Shown: piece after piece, positions 17,095 through 25,634 of the stretch
How the letters are laid out: the number at the start of each line of letters is the position of its first letter
How positions within the stretch are numbered: the stretch's first letter is position 1
Assembly: GCA_016840095.1 (NCBI GenBank)
Contig: JAEOSZ010000095.1
Location: 46,060-110,059 of the forward strand
Reading direction: 5' to 3'
DNA: 64,000 nt
Source of the DNA: Candidatus Heimdallarchaeota archaeon
GTDB taxonomy: Archaea > Asgardarchaeota > Heimdallarchaeia > Heimdallarchaeales > Heimdallarchaeaceae
Translations under genes and position numbers: made by a program
The notes under the pieces: generated by a model
What the model was told of the DNA's origin: nothing
The model's database searches: none
What the model saw: only the letters and a program-made list of their open reading frames with translations

Positions 17095-17806
17095 CCTTTA
17101 TCTCATTTTCAAGGAGCTCAACATCTTCAATATAATTTGCATCATCTGAATCTAAGGAGTAATCTTCTATAGTATACTTTTCTGAATTGAACATATTCAA
17201 TGTTGATGATAAACCAAAGAAACCTAAAATTATAAGAAAAGCAGCAAATAAGAAAAGTATTAGTGAAACATTTTCAATCCAGGCATATAATACTAACGGA
17301 TAAATTAGCACACTATACCAGTTAATAATCGCTGGTGCTAGTAACACTATAATACCTGCTGGGATGTACCATTGTCCTTTTCTAGGTAAGTAACTATTGT
17401 TGAATAGAGAATTAATTGTATTCCTTAGAAAAATAAAGCCTACGGCTAAAACAATAAAGTATGTAACTATAAATGAGAGTCGAACATAAATGAATGGTTT
17501 CATGTTCCAGCTAGCTTTTAAGTTGATATACGCTAATATTAATGCTACAATATCGATAAGACTTGATGATATTAGAAAAATACTTGGAAGTTTCCATTTG
17601 ATGTTCTCACTTAATGATAGGCCCAATCTTATCAAGCCTATTGAAAAGAGTATAAGAGCAAAATCAAAAGCAGCATCAACTACTAATACAAGTTCTATTG
17701 CATATTTACCAAAAATGTAGCTTCCAGCAACCTTTAACATCTGAAGAATTGTTAATATCCACGCACTATAAACCAGATGTTTGGTAATATCGGATCTTTC
17801 GCTCAA
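17081..17806 (-). CDS. Multi-helix membrane protein, function unknown
   Basis: A 241-residue protein with about seven membrane helices and an acidic C-terminal tail (DSDDANYIEDVELLENEIKGEDN in two parts). The start is a TTG four bases after the stop of the upstream gene, with AAAGGG as ribosome site. It is the middle gene of a coupled trio with 17811-18827 and 16354-17094. No conserved catalytic residues or known transporter motif is seen. The acidic tail of this protein and the basic tail of its downstream partner could pair in a complex, which is speculation. Confidence 0.62.
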   Translation of the reverse strand: MSERSDITKHLVYSAWILTILQMLKVAGSYIFGKYAIELVLVVDAAFDFALILFSIGLIRLGLSLSENIKWKLPSIFLISSSLIDIVALILAYINLKASWNMKPFIYVRLSFIVTYFIVLAVGFIFLRNTINSLFNNSYLPRKGQWYIPAGIIVLLAPAIINWYSVLIYPLVLYAWIENVSLILFLFAAFLIILGFFGLSSTLNMFNSEKYTIEDYSLDSDDANYIEDVELLENEIKGEDN

Positions 17807-17810
17807 TTTT

Positions 17811-18827
17811 CTAACCCTTTTTCAGATATGGATTAGGTTCTCCACAGTCTCCACAGAAAGCTGAATCTTCATCAAGCTCTAAACCACATTTTACGCAAAA
17901 CATCTTCTTTGGAATTGATGGATCATCGATTAAGATGTCTTCTATTTTCTCCTCTGATTGAACAGCGGGTTTGACAGGTGGTGGTGGAGCTAACCCTCCA
18001 AACAATCCTCCCCTTCTTCCACCAAACATACCTCCTCCTTGTTGTCTAGCTTGTGCTTGCTGAGCTCTGGCTTCTTCTATTCTTTGGAATAGCTCTTCTG
18101 GGATTTTATCTAGAGTTGCAAAAGCTCTTCTTAGATACCAAAAACCTAAGACAATCATAACTAAATTCCCCATACTGAAGAAGTATTGAACCCAGAGAAG
18201 AACCTGAAATCCTTCTTCTACAAATAGCTCTGCATCCTCACCTTCACCAACGAAGTAGGCATAGGTTTCCTGAGGAATTATGGTTTCAATTGTTAGATAG
18301 ATGAATAATAATGCAAAACCTATGGGAAGTGATAGTTGTCCTTTATAGATATTCCTTCTGTCTGCTGCATATTTGTCTACTTCTCCTTTGAGAATATAGA
18401 ACGCTCCGGTGAAAACTGCAGCTGAAACAATAAAAGTGATATTTACAGGTAGTTGAACTTGAGCTACAGGATCACCTATACTAATGATACCAAATGATAT
18501 AACACCTGTTGCATAGAGAATACCTAAAAACCTAGATACTAACAAAATAATTGCGGCTACTCCAATGGTGATACTGGTTATGAAAATTGTTTTATTCTCT
18601 TCATCTTTGTGAAAAGAGTATAGTCCATAGGCTAACCATAATATCGCTAGGCTTTGAACAACACTAAGTCCGATGTCTACATACACAATTGCAGGTCCAG
18701 AAGCTAATAGGAATGTGAACATACTAACCATCATTGCTAAAACATAAACAAGAGATGAGTTTGTTATGTGTTTCCTGATTGAATTTTTAATCCCTGTTTC
18801 AGGCTTTAACTCTATTTCATCCATCAT
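17811..18827 (-). CDS. Membrane protein with C-terminal zinc ribbon
   Basis: A 338-residue protein. Seven or so membrane helices fill residues 20-245. A glutamine/glycine/proline-rich linker (ARQQGGGMFGGRR, then APPPP) leads to a zinc ribbon with two CxxC pairs: FCVKCGLELDEDSAFCGDCG. The plan of membrane helices, flexible linker and zinc ribbon recurs in other genes of this window. It is the first gene of the three-gene operon and begins with two ATGs. The zinc ribbon may bind protein or nucleic acid at the inner membrane face. Function unknown. Confidence 0.7.
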   Translation of the reverse strand: MMDEIELKPETGIKNSIRKHITNSSLVYVLAMMVSMFTFLLASGPAIVYVDIGLSVVQSLAILWLAYGLYSFHKDEENKTIFITSITIGVAAIILLVSRFLGILYATGVISFGIISIGDPVAQVQLPVNITFIVSAAVFTGAFYILKGEVDKYAADRRNIYKGQLSLPIGFALLFIYLTIETIIPQETYAYFVGEGEDAELFVEEGFQVLLWVQYFFSMGNLVMIVLGFWYLRRAFATLDKIPEELFQRIEEARAQQAQARQQGGGMFGGRRGGLFGGLAPPPPVKPAVQSEEKIEDILIDDPSIPKKMFCVKCGLELDEDSAFCGDCGEPNPYLKKG

Positions 18828-18932
18828 TATAATCTAACCATCTTAAAGTATTATTTAAATTTGTGGAGTTGTGTTATTTCCGGTTGAAGAGAAAAAGGAA
18901 AGTATATAAGTACTCCCAAATACCATTTTTTG

Positions 18933-19499
18933 ATGAGATTATCCTCCTCTATGTCACTTGTTGCATGCATTACAGGTTTCTTAAGTTTAGTAACACCTGT
19001 ATTCTTTGATACTGAAGGATATGCTCTCACATGGATAGATATTCAAGAATCACCTCCTTTATGGATATATGTTATTGTAACGTTTATAGTAGCTATGCAT
19101 GATATTAAGTGGTTTGACGGAATAAAATTCATCCGAAAATCTGATTTTAGAGCTTTTAGGCTTGTTTTGATTTTCATTGCTATTCTAATGGCTTTCGCAA
19201 TGGAACTAGCGGTAAATGTCAGGCTGACACCTTACATCTTCTGGGAACAAAGTCTCTTCTTCAGACTACCATATAGGTCTACAGTTATGCTCCAATACGA
19301 TGTTTTGTATTATAGTTTTCAAAAAGCAATTGTAGAAACAGTAATTTTTCGAGCCAGTATTGGATATCATTTAATCCGTCTCTGTAGATTGGTTTTAATA
19401 TTTACATTCCTCTTCACAATATTTGAGAAAAGTCCAAGGAAAACTAGGATTGCGATAGATGAAGTCTATCAAAATTATCTAGAAAAATCTCAGCCTTGA
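18933..19499 (+). CDS. Small membrane protein, function unknown
   Basis: 189 residues from ATG at 18933; an in-frame TTG sits directly before it. Four hydrophobic segments are visible, at about residues 8-25, 45-60, 75-95 and 155-175. No family is recognised. A TATA-like AGTATATAAG lies about 30 bases ahead of the start, so it probably has its own promoter, divergent from the membrane-protein operon. It ends 56 bases before the longin-like gene and might be co-transcribed with it. Confidence 0.6.
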   Translation: MRLSSSMSLVACITGFLSLVTPVFFDTEGYALTWIDIQESPPLWIYVIVTFIVAMHDIKWFDGIKFIRKSDFRAFRLVLIFIAILMAFAMELAVNVRLTPYIFWEQSLFFRLPYRSTVMLQYDVLYYSFQKAIVETVIFRASIGYHLIRLCRLVLIFTFLFTIFEKSPRKTRIAIDEVYQNYLEKSQP

Positions 19500-19555
19500 T
19501 ACAAATAGTTTTTAATTTCAGTTTCTAAACAGATAAGTAAGCAAGAAGCGGTTTG

Positions 19556-20617
19556 ATGTTAATGTCTTCTCCTCTATTCGTACCATATATTGCATTATTA
19601 GTTCTTGACGAGAATGGAATGACACTTAGGAGTACAATTCCAATTCCTGATATTTCAAAAGAAGAGATTATAGGTATAGGAAACTTCTATAGCCCTGTTG
19701 TATCCGCTTCTTCACCCCATCTAGAGATATATGGTCCTTTACCAATTCCTCATTACGAGAAATACCATTTGCTAATTGTAACTTTTAGAAAGAAAGATTC
19801 TATGGTTCAAGATCCAAGAACAAAGGATCAGAATATTCAGTCCTTTTGCCAGCTACTTATTTTCTATCGAAAAGAATGCGATGAAAAAGTTAAATTTGGT
19901 CATTCACAAATATTTACAACGGTTGATATTTTTCTTCAAGAATTTCAGGATATAGCAGATGTTAGAGATGAAGAACTTCTCAAACTAAGTGAGATGCTAA
20001 TTGAAAATGTTATTCTTGATGACCAGATCAAATCCAAAAGCATTGAAGATATAGTTAGGGATATAGCTTCAAGATTTAATACTATACAACAAATATCTAA
20101 CCTCCTCAACCGAAGAACGAAAATAGGTATTATATCTTCAGATACTCTATCATATAATCTTATCATCCAATCTCTTTTCCATTTTCAGAATATTGATTTT
20201 ATCTACCAACTGGATAGAAACGAATTCATAACTCGAATAGATACATACTTCATGAGGATAGTCTTAACTCTCCTTTTTGATCTAGAGATGATCGAAGGAA
20301 TAGACTACTTCAGAGAAATTGATTATTATGTATATCTGGCTTCTTGTGAAGAAGAGGGAAGTTGCCAAAAACATATAGACAATATCGATAGTCTGTTTAA
20401 ACTAGACAAAAATGCAAAAATCTTCTTCGTTACAACTGAGAGAGCTGAGCAATTATCTTTAGAAAAAAAGAAATTCCTATTTCAAGAAACAGAAGACAGA
20501 AAGAATCTCAAACTAATGATTTCAGTAGGAGATGTTTTTAGAACTCTAGATAATGCTATTTATCTAATATTGAATGATATATTAGAGTTAAGAAAAATTA
20601 TTCTCAGTCAAAATTAA
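19556..20617 (+). CDS. Longin-like domain fused to a degenerate GTPase-like domain
   Basis: About 353 residues from ATG at 19556 (a second ATG is at 19562). Residues 8-110 begin with PYIALLVLDENGMTLRST and continue strand-strand-helix in a longin-like manner. A charged helical linker of about 70 residues follows. The C-terminal 170 residues again follow Ras topology: KIGIISSDTLSYNLI in the P-loop place, a DYYVYLAS strand, KIFFVTTERAEQLS in the NKxD place, and LMISVGDVFRTLDNAI at the end. No GKS/T, DxxG or NKxD motif remains. It shares this plan with 15502-16362, 3 kb away. The longin-GTPase pairing suggests a trafficking-like or signalling scaffold, which is inference. Confidence 0.6.
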   Translation: MLMSSPLFVPYIALLVLDENGMTLRSTIPIPDISKEEIIGIGNFYSPVVSASSPHLEIYGPLPIPHYEKYHLLIVTFRKKDSMVQDPRTKDQNIQSFCQLLIFYRKECDEKVKFGHSQIFTTVDIFLQEFQDIADVRDEELLKLSEMLIENVILDDQIKSKSIEDIVRDIASRFNTIQQISNLLNRRTKIGIISSDTLSYNLIIQSLFHFQNIDFIYQLDRNEFITRIDTYFMRIVLTLLFDLEMIEGIDYFREIDYYVYLASCEEEGSCQKHIDNIDSLFKLDKNAKIFFVTTERAEQLSLEKKKFLFQETEDRKNLKLMISVGDVFRTLDNAIYLILNDILELRKIILSQN

Positions 20618-20694
20618 GTAATTAGAGGTATGTCCAAAATACAATACATGTTAGTTTTCTAATAACATTTTTATTTGATAACGTTATATCTCAA

Positions 20695-22626
20695 ATGGTA
20701 AATATGGTAGTATTTGAAGTAAATGAAGTTACACTCTATAAAATGGGTGTAGGGTGGCTCTCATCACGAGCTACTTGCGATGCGAAAGAGGTTCTCTTTC
20801 CAGTATTAGTTAAAAATCAAGATGACTTCCTAAAAACCTTTCATGTAGAAATAGAAGGAGAAGCAATGCTTTCATCAATTGCATTTGATACAGATAGTAG
20901 TAAAGGAATAGAAATTGATCAAGATGGAAATGCTCTTGCATCAATACTAAATTTGTTGTCTGGTTCAAAAGTAAAAATTGGTGAATTGGAAGGAAAATTG
21001 GTTGGTTATCAATATGTTGAATCTGAGAATGGCAAGGAAAATATGATTGTTCTTCTAATGACAGGTGATTTAGGGATACATCCGATTCCTGCTGATACTA
21101 TTAAATATATACTTCCTATTGAAGAATATTTCATCAAGAATCTGGGTGACCAGATTGATTTGCTTTCAAAGAGTAAAAAGGAGAATGTAAAAAATATTAA
21201 AATCTCTTTCACTGAAGAAGGTAAAAATGTTGTAAATGTTTCATATTTAACTGAGCTACCTGCTTGGTTATCTTCATATCGAATTTATGCTATTGATGAG
21301 AAAAATGTTATGTTTGAATTATGGAGTTTGGTTACAAATAATTCTCAACAAGATTGGATTGATGCAAAAATCCATCTTATTACTGGATTGCCAATTTCCT
21401 TTAGATATGATGTTAGCTCTCCATGGTTAATTGATCGTCCGTATATAGAACGTCCAAAACAAACTGGAATAAGTGTAATGACACCAGAAACAAGCTATGA
21501 GATGCGTGATGAAAGACCAGCTCCTGCACCTGCTGCTGCTCCAAAGAGAGGATTAGCACGCATGAAAAAATCTATGGCTGAAGGAGTTGGTTTTGCTGCA
21601 GATGAAGATATGGATGATCTCTATGAATATGAACCAAGTGCAGAAGAAGCAGCTGAAATTGTAGATACAACTGAAAGTGTTTCATTTAGTCTTAAGCAGC
21701 TAGTCACAATCAAGAAAGGTGAATCAGCTTTTTTGTTACTCCATTCAAAGCAATTACCTAAAGAAACAATAAACATCTATAATAAGTTTCAACATGTAAC
21801 TCATCCCTTCAAAGCAATAGAAGTTGAGAACTTGACAGGTTATGGGTGGGAAGCAGGTCCTGTTACCATATATGAAAAGGGAAATTATGCAGGAGAGGCA
21901 ATGTTAGATAAAGTACCCAAGGAAGAAAAACAGATTATCCCATATTTAGTTGAGCAAGATATCTCAATTAAGCAAATTGAAAATTCAACAACTAAGAAGG
22001 TAGGAATTTCTTTATCTGATCATTATTATGTGGAAACCTATCTAAATGAAACAATCTATGAGTTAGAAATTGATAATAAAGGCGACGAAGAGAAAACAAT
22101 CATCTGTGAAGTTCCTAAGTTATACGGTTACAAAATAGATAAGAAGAAGTTCAAACTTGAAACTAAAGAAACTGCAAATTACTTCCGTTCTAAGATTGTT
22201 GTAGATGCTAAAACAACTAAAAAGGTAAAAATACCAACTTTGCGTAAAACATCTGAAAGTGTCTCTATAGCATCTATTTCTGATGAGTATCTTGATGATT
22301 TACTAAAACTAGAAACAATAACTGAAAAACAAATTCAAGTGCTAAAGAAGATTAAACAAATGAGAAAGGATAAGAATCAAATCAATGAACAAATCAATTC
22401 AGAACAAGCTAATTTAGGTAGAATAGATCAAGAATATCAACGAATCACTCAATCAATAAATGTTCTCACTTCTGAAGGTGATGAAGGAAAAATGAGAGCG
22501 AAGTATGTTGAGAGAATGAATAATCTTTTTGAAACAATGGAGAAAAAACGTAAACTTGTAGAGGATTTGCAACACAAGTTAAGTACTGTTGATGATGAGA
22601 TATATGGGTTACTTGATAATCTATGA
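20695..22626 (+). CDS. DUF4139 domain protein with C-terminal coiled coil
   Basis: A 643-residue protein. The DUF4139 region is clear: VSYLTELPAWLSSYRIYA, then WSLVTNNSQQDWIDAKIHLITGLPISF and DRPYIERP. An alanine/proline-rich loop (around residues 275-300) and an acidic stretch interrupt the domain. The last 110 residues form a coiled coil (KQIQVLKKIKQMRKDKNQ onward). DUF4139 proteins are beta-rich and of unknown biochemical role; the bacterial mucoidy-inhibitor-A family belongs here. No signal peptide or membrane helix is seen, so it is probably cytoplasmic. The TnpB insertion lies seven bases after its stop codon and leaves the gene intact. Confidence 0.85.
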   Translation: MVNMVVFEVNEVTLYKMGVGWLSSRATCDAKEVLFPVLVKNQDDFLKTFHVEIEGEAMLSSIAFDTDSSKGIEIDQDGNALASILNLLSGSKVKIGELEGKLVGYQYVESENGKENMIVLLMTGDLGIHPIPADTIKYILPIEEYFIKNLGDQIDLLSKSKKENVKNIKISFTEEGKNVVNVSYLTELPAWLSSYRIYAIDEKNVMFELWSLVTNNSQQDWIDAKIHLITGLPISFRYDVSSPWLIDRPYIERPKQTGISVMTPETSYEMRDERPAPAPAAAPKRGLARMKKSMAEGVGFAADEDMDDLYEYEPSAEEAAEIVDTTESVSFSLKQLVTIKKGESAFLLLHSKQLPKETINIYNKFQHVTHPFKAIEVENLTGYGWEAGPVTIYEKGNYAGEAMLDKVPKEEKQIIPYLVEQDISIKQIENSTTKKVGISLSDHYYVETYLNETIYELEIDNKGDEEKTIICEVPKLYGYKIDKKKFKLETKETANYFRSKIVVDAKTTKKVKIPTLRKTSESVSIASISDEYLDDLLKLETITEKQIQVLKKIKQMRKDKNQINEQINSEQANLGRIDQEYQRITQSINVLTSEGDEGKMRAKYVERMNNLFETMEKKRKLVEDLQHKLSTVDDEIYGLLDNL

Positions 22627-22633
22627 TATAGTT

Positions 22634-22652
22634 TTGTGTAATTGTGTATTTA
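22634..22652 (+). repeat. Inverted terminal repeat, tnpB 3' side
   Basis: The sequence TTGTGTAATTGTGTATTTA holds two copies of TTGTGTA spaced eight bases apart and pairs with the right end at 17 of 19 positions. Overlapping it, TTGTG at 22642 and CACAA at 22655-22659 can form a small hairpin, like the subterminal hairpins of IS200/IS605-type ends. Confidence 0.6.
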
Positions 22653-22740
22653 CGCACAACTTTTATTAGAGGTCATCGTAAAGGAACATTGGGATGTTCG
22701 ATACTCACTCTTAAGGGGTACATCACGTACCCTCCTACCC
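22634..22740 (-). ncRNA. Candidate TnpB guide RNA (omega/re-RNA)
   Basis: TnpB guide RNAs overlap the 3' end of tnpB and reach the element end, with the guide read from flanking DNA. Here the last part of tnpB and its short trailer can form three compact hairpins on the minus strand: GGTAC/GTACC near 22725, GAACAT/ATGTTC near 22695, and TTGTG/CACAA near 22650. Position and structure fit the family rule. No conserved RNA motif was matched, so the boundaries are approximate. Confidence 0.4.
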
Positions 22741-23938
22741 CGTTCACTGTACGATTAGGTACAGCTTTCGGATCGCTTTTGACTAAAATATTGTACGCTG
22801 CATTGACATCAGCATTGATCAAGTACCCTTGAGCAGATCGGAACAACCCTCGCTTAATTCTTTTCCCTGCATAAGTAGGATGATGTTGGGGGAACTCATT
22901 GTCTAAGAAACTGCACTTGGAAGTATGATTCTCAGGAATAGTTTCCACCACTATACCTCGCTCTGCACCCTTGTATTTCAAGATGTGGATGATTTTCAAA
23001 AAAGGGATAGTAACGAACATCTGTGTGGTTTTCTTCCAGAAATGCATCCCTTGTTTCCACAAATCGTTGTAGCCTATCACCACTTCTTCCAGCCCTCGTT
23101 CTACCCATAATTCCACAAGGTAGTAGGTGAGCTTGTGGATAGCATCCTTAAGCTTCTTGCGCCACTTCTCACGAAGACAGTAGAAACTGGTTCCGTAACT
23201 CAATTTGATCTTGCTTCCTTTCAACTTTTGTTTCTGCTGTTGAACATACTGTTCTCTTAACTTTGTTTGTTTTTTCAAATAATATTGTGTTATGCTTTTG
23301 ATTCCTTTCCCGTGGTCCTTGACAACAATCGGTCTGTTTCCGAGGTTATCCACAAAGGTCACGAGATTGTGCAACCCTAAGTCTATCGCTCCTTTCCTTT
23401 TCCTGTTCTTCTTGAGGTCAGGGATGGTTTTCAAATAAACTAACTCTAGGGTATATCCCACTCGTCTAGGGATGATACGTACTTCCCTCAGCTTGGTTTT
23501 AACTGTCATTCGGGTCTTGTACGTGAAGTCTACTTTTTTCGGTAACACTAGCCATCCATTCTTGATCCTTGCTTGTTGATTGGAGAAGATAGCTATTATT
23601 TCCCCGTTCTTAGCTTTATATCCAGGAGAGCGAGGGGGAGCAAAGAACAAACTTGAATCCTTTCTCCATTCCTTTACTGCTTGAAAATAGCCTTTCCAGT
23701 TCCGAGTGAGGAGTTTGAGCGTGTGTTGGGCAGTATGGGCAGGAAGAACTTTGTAACATACTTCTTCTTTGAGGAGTTTGTTGAGATCGTAGTAGAACAG
23801 GACTTTGTTCTCATTCTTCAAGACTTCTTTCAGTAGATAGTTCGCGCGATTGTAAAGATTCTTAGTTTGATGACATACTCTACTAAGTTCCTTGTTCTTC
23901 CCCACTTCAATATGCTCTACTCTCAACACTTGAGGCAT
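22673..23938 (-). CDS. tnpB: TnpB-family RNA-guided nuclease (transposon-encoded)
   Basis: A 421-residue TnpB. The RuvC catalytic acids are intact: D in KGAIDLGLHNLVTF (RuvC-I), E in VVETIPENHTSKCS (RuvC-II), and D in INADVNAAYNIL (RuvC-III). The target-nucleic-acid-binding zinc finger is atypical, with one cysteine (SKCSFLDNE) and a histidine pair (QHHPTY), followed by GKRIKRGLFRSAQG, a pattern known from one TnpB subgroup. TnpB cleaves DNA at sites matching a guide RNA made from the element end and helps the element persist after transposition. The whole reading frame is open, so it is probably active or recently so. No TnpA is encoded nearby. Confidence 0.93.
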   Translation of the reverse strand: MPQVLRVEHIEVGKNKELSRVCHQTKNLYNRANYLLKEVLKNENKVLFYYDLNKLLKEEVCYKVLPAHTAQHTLKLLTRNWKGYFQAVKEWRKDSSLFFAPPRSPGYKAKNGEIIAIFSNQQARIKNGWLVLPKKVDFTYKTRMTVKTKLREVRIIPRRVGYTLELVYLKTIPDLKKNRKRKGAIDLGLHNLVTFVDNLGNRPIVVKDHGKGIKSITQYYLKKQTKLREQYVQQQKQKLKGSKIKLSYGTSFYCLREKWRKKLKDAIHKLTYYLVELWVERGLEEVVIGYNDLWKQGMHFWKKTTQMFVTIPFLKIIHILKYKGAERGIVVETIPENHTSKCSFLDNEFPQHHPTYAGKRIKRGLFRSAQGYLINADVNAAYNILVKSDPKAVPNRTVNGVGGYVMYPLRVSIEHPNVPLR

Positions 23939-24086
23939 TATCAGTTTAGCTATATTTTGCTATAAAAACTCCAGTAATATTTCCTCCCTCCTATACACTT
24001 AAGGGTAGTTTTTGTCTGTTTAAACTCCTATCCAACCTCTTCTTCCCCTCCATCCTTCCTGCCTTTGTTCACTTCCCCCACAATGT

Positions 24087-24105
24087 TAATTACACAACTA
24101 CACAA
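24087..24105 (-). repeat. Inverted terminal repeat, tnpB 5' side
   Basis: Read on the minus strand this end is TTGTGTAGTTGTGTAATTA, the inverted partner of the repeat at 22634-22652. It again has two TTGTGTA units eight bases apart. The 150 bases between this repeat and the tnpB start are non-coding and strongly pyrimidine-rich on the plus strand. Confidence 0.6.
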
Positions 24106-24123
24106 GAATCCCTTATAATTATT

Positions 24124-24846
24124 TTATACTCTTTTCTTCATCCATTTTTTTATTTCTTCAAAAAGTTGAAATCTTCCAGCATCTTTTGGAATAACATGAC
24201 CTCCCTTTTCTATTACTACAAGGGTTTTGTCAGTTGATTTTACCGCTTCCAGAATATTCTCTCCAAATTGAACAGGAATACTTGGATCATTTTTACTATT
24301 AACTACAAGTATAGGAACTTCTATTTCATGAATTGATTTTTTAACCGCTCTAAGAAGTTTGTAAACTTGTTTTATTGCTTTTATCGGATAATAACCATAG
24401 CTTTCATGAGTTGATAGAGCATCTAGATCTTCCCATCCTCTTTCTTCATTCTTATGATTTGGATAAATCAAACCTAGAAATGGGACTCCTATAATAAGAT
24501 ACATTCTCCAATCTGGAACTTTGTGAACTGCTGCTAATGGAATAATACCTGCTAAATCTCTATTTCTAGAACCTAGTAGTAAAGTAATAGCTCCTCCCAT
24601 ACTAAGACCACAAACATATACTCTCTCGAATTTCTCCTTTAGTATATCTAGTTCCGATTGGGCAAAATCTATCCATTCAGTCCATTTGGTTTTGCTTAAA
24701 TCATCAACTGATGTCTCATGCCCTGGAAGGGTAATATTCTTAAAAGAATAACCCTGTTCTCGTAAAAATTCAGCTAAGGGAACCATTTCATGATGGGCTC
24801 CTGTGAAACCATGTATTAGTAGGAAACAAATAGAAGATTCACTCAT
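24124..24846 (-). CDS. Alpha/beta hydrolase, carboxylesterase-like
   Basis: About 240 residues from ATG at 24846; a TTG nine bases upstream is less likely. The fold is marked by LLIHGFTGAHHEMVPLAEFL, the nucleophile elbow GLSMGG (serine), the acid in VNSKNDPSIP, and the final histidine in EKGGHVIPKD. The overall pattern, including PGHETSVDDL, resembles Est30-type carboxylesterases or monoacylglycerol lipases, which act on short- to medium-chain esters in the cytoplasm. It is a single gene between the TnpB element and a divergent membrane methyltransferase-like gene. The substrate is not predictable. Confidence 0.88.
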   Translation of the reverse strand: MSESSICFLLIHGFTGAHHEMVPLAEFLREQGYSFKNITLPGHETSVDDLSKTKWTEWIDFAQSELDILKEKFERVYVCGLSMGGAITLLLGSRNRDLAGIIPLAAVHKVPDWRMYLIIGVPFLGLIYPNHKNEERGWEDLDALSTHESYGYYPIKAIKQVYKLLRAVKKSIHEIEVPILVVNSKNDPSIPVQFGENILEAVKSTDKTLVVIEKGGHVIPKDAGRFQLFEEIKKWMKKRV

Positions 24847-24947
24847 GTTGCACAATTACAATAGAGGTTAATAAAAATTGTTCAAATTACTGGATAATTT
24901 AGTTTATTCGTAGAAAAACTCAAAAATAAAGAAACTAACTACCATTT

Positions 24948-25559
24948 GTGATAGACCCAATAACTTTCTGGACTTTAATAGGTATTATCTCTTTTGTTCT
25001 GTTTATATGGTCTATTATTACTATTTCACGTGGAATTAGGTATGAATTCCTGCAAGTAGTAGGTTTTATACTTCTAATACTTGCTCTAAGTTTAACAGGA
25101 ACTTATTCTTATATCTACGAAGTTGGTGATGAGGAAGCTATTTATCTATCTATGAGTTTAGCTTTTGCTTTTCTTTCATTATCTCTCATTCTCTTAGGAA
25201 CACTTTCAGCAAGAAGAAGATGGGTTCGTAGAAGAGGAACTGATAACCTAAATAGTTTTACAAATTTACTTGTCTTCGCTTATATTCGACATCCAATATC
25301 TTTAGGATTAATGTGCATTTCAATCTCAATGATACTCTATCTACATTCATTATTATCTAATATTTTAGCAGGTATTGCTTTGATAGTTTTCATGTTTGCA
25401 TCTCTAGAAAAAGACCACTTTTTCGAGGGACTATATGGTTATCCATACAAAGTATATTGTAAAGCTGTTCCTCGATTCAATATTATACATGGTTTTATCA
25501 AGGCGATGCTTTTCAGTAGAAAAACAAGTGCCGATGAGATTCAAAAACAGAAAGAATAG
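24948..25559 (+). CDS. Membrane methyltransferase-like protein (ICMT/PEMT family)
   Basis: 203 residues starting with GTG. Five or so membrane helices. The C-terminal third has the isoprenylcysteine methyltransferase/phospholipid methyltransferase pattern: AYIRHPISLGLMCI, a hydrophobic hairpin, then LEKDHFFEGLYGYPYKVYCKAVPRF, in which RHP, the acidic residue and the Y-x-Y-K-x-x-VPRF box bind S-adenosylmethionine. Substrates in the family include prenylated protein C-termini, lipids and isoprenoid alcohols. The usual E-E motif is EKD here. The substrate is unknown. Confidence 0.7.
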   Translation: MIDPITFWTLIGIISFVLFIWSIITISRGIRYEFLQVVGFILLILALSLTGTYSYIYEVGDEEAIYLSMSLAFAFLSLSLILLGTLSARRRWVRRRGTDNLNSFTNLLVFAYIRHPISLGLMCISISMILYLHSLLSNILAGIALIVFMFASLEKDHFFEGLYGYPYKVYCKAVPRFNIIHGFIKAMLFSRKTSADEIQKQKE

Positions 25560-25634
25560 AGTAATGATGATGCATTTTTTTGGGTAATTGAAAATATTTA
25601 ATAATTGAGCATATGTGTTTATCGCGGTGATTAA

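Larger units (their letters stand above)
22634..24105 (-). mobile_element. TnpB-only insertion element bounded by short inverted repeats
   Basis: A 1.47-kb element containing one gene, tnpB, and no recognisable tnpA. The ends carry a near-perfect 19-base inverted repeat (17 of 19 positions) of the form TTGTGTA-A/G-TTGTGTA. Codon choice inside is visibly different from the neighbours, with many GC-ending codons and fewer A/T-ending ones, which points to recent arrival. It landed just behind the DUF4139 gene and ahead of a hydrolase gene without breaking either. The absence of a transposase gene means it would move only with a TnpA supplied in trans. The exact ends are inferred from the repeats. 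Confidence 0.7.
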
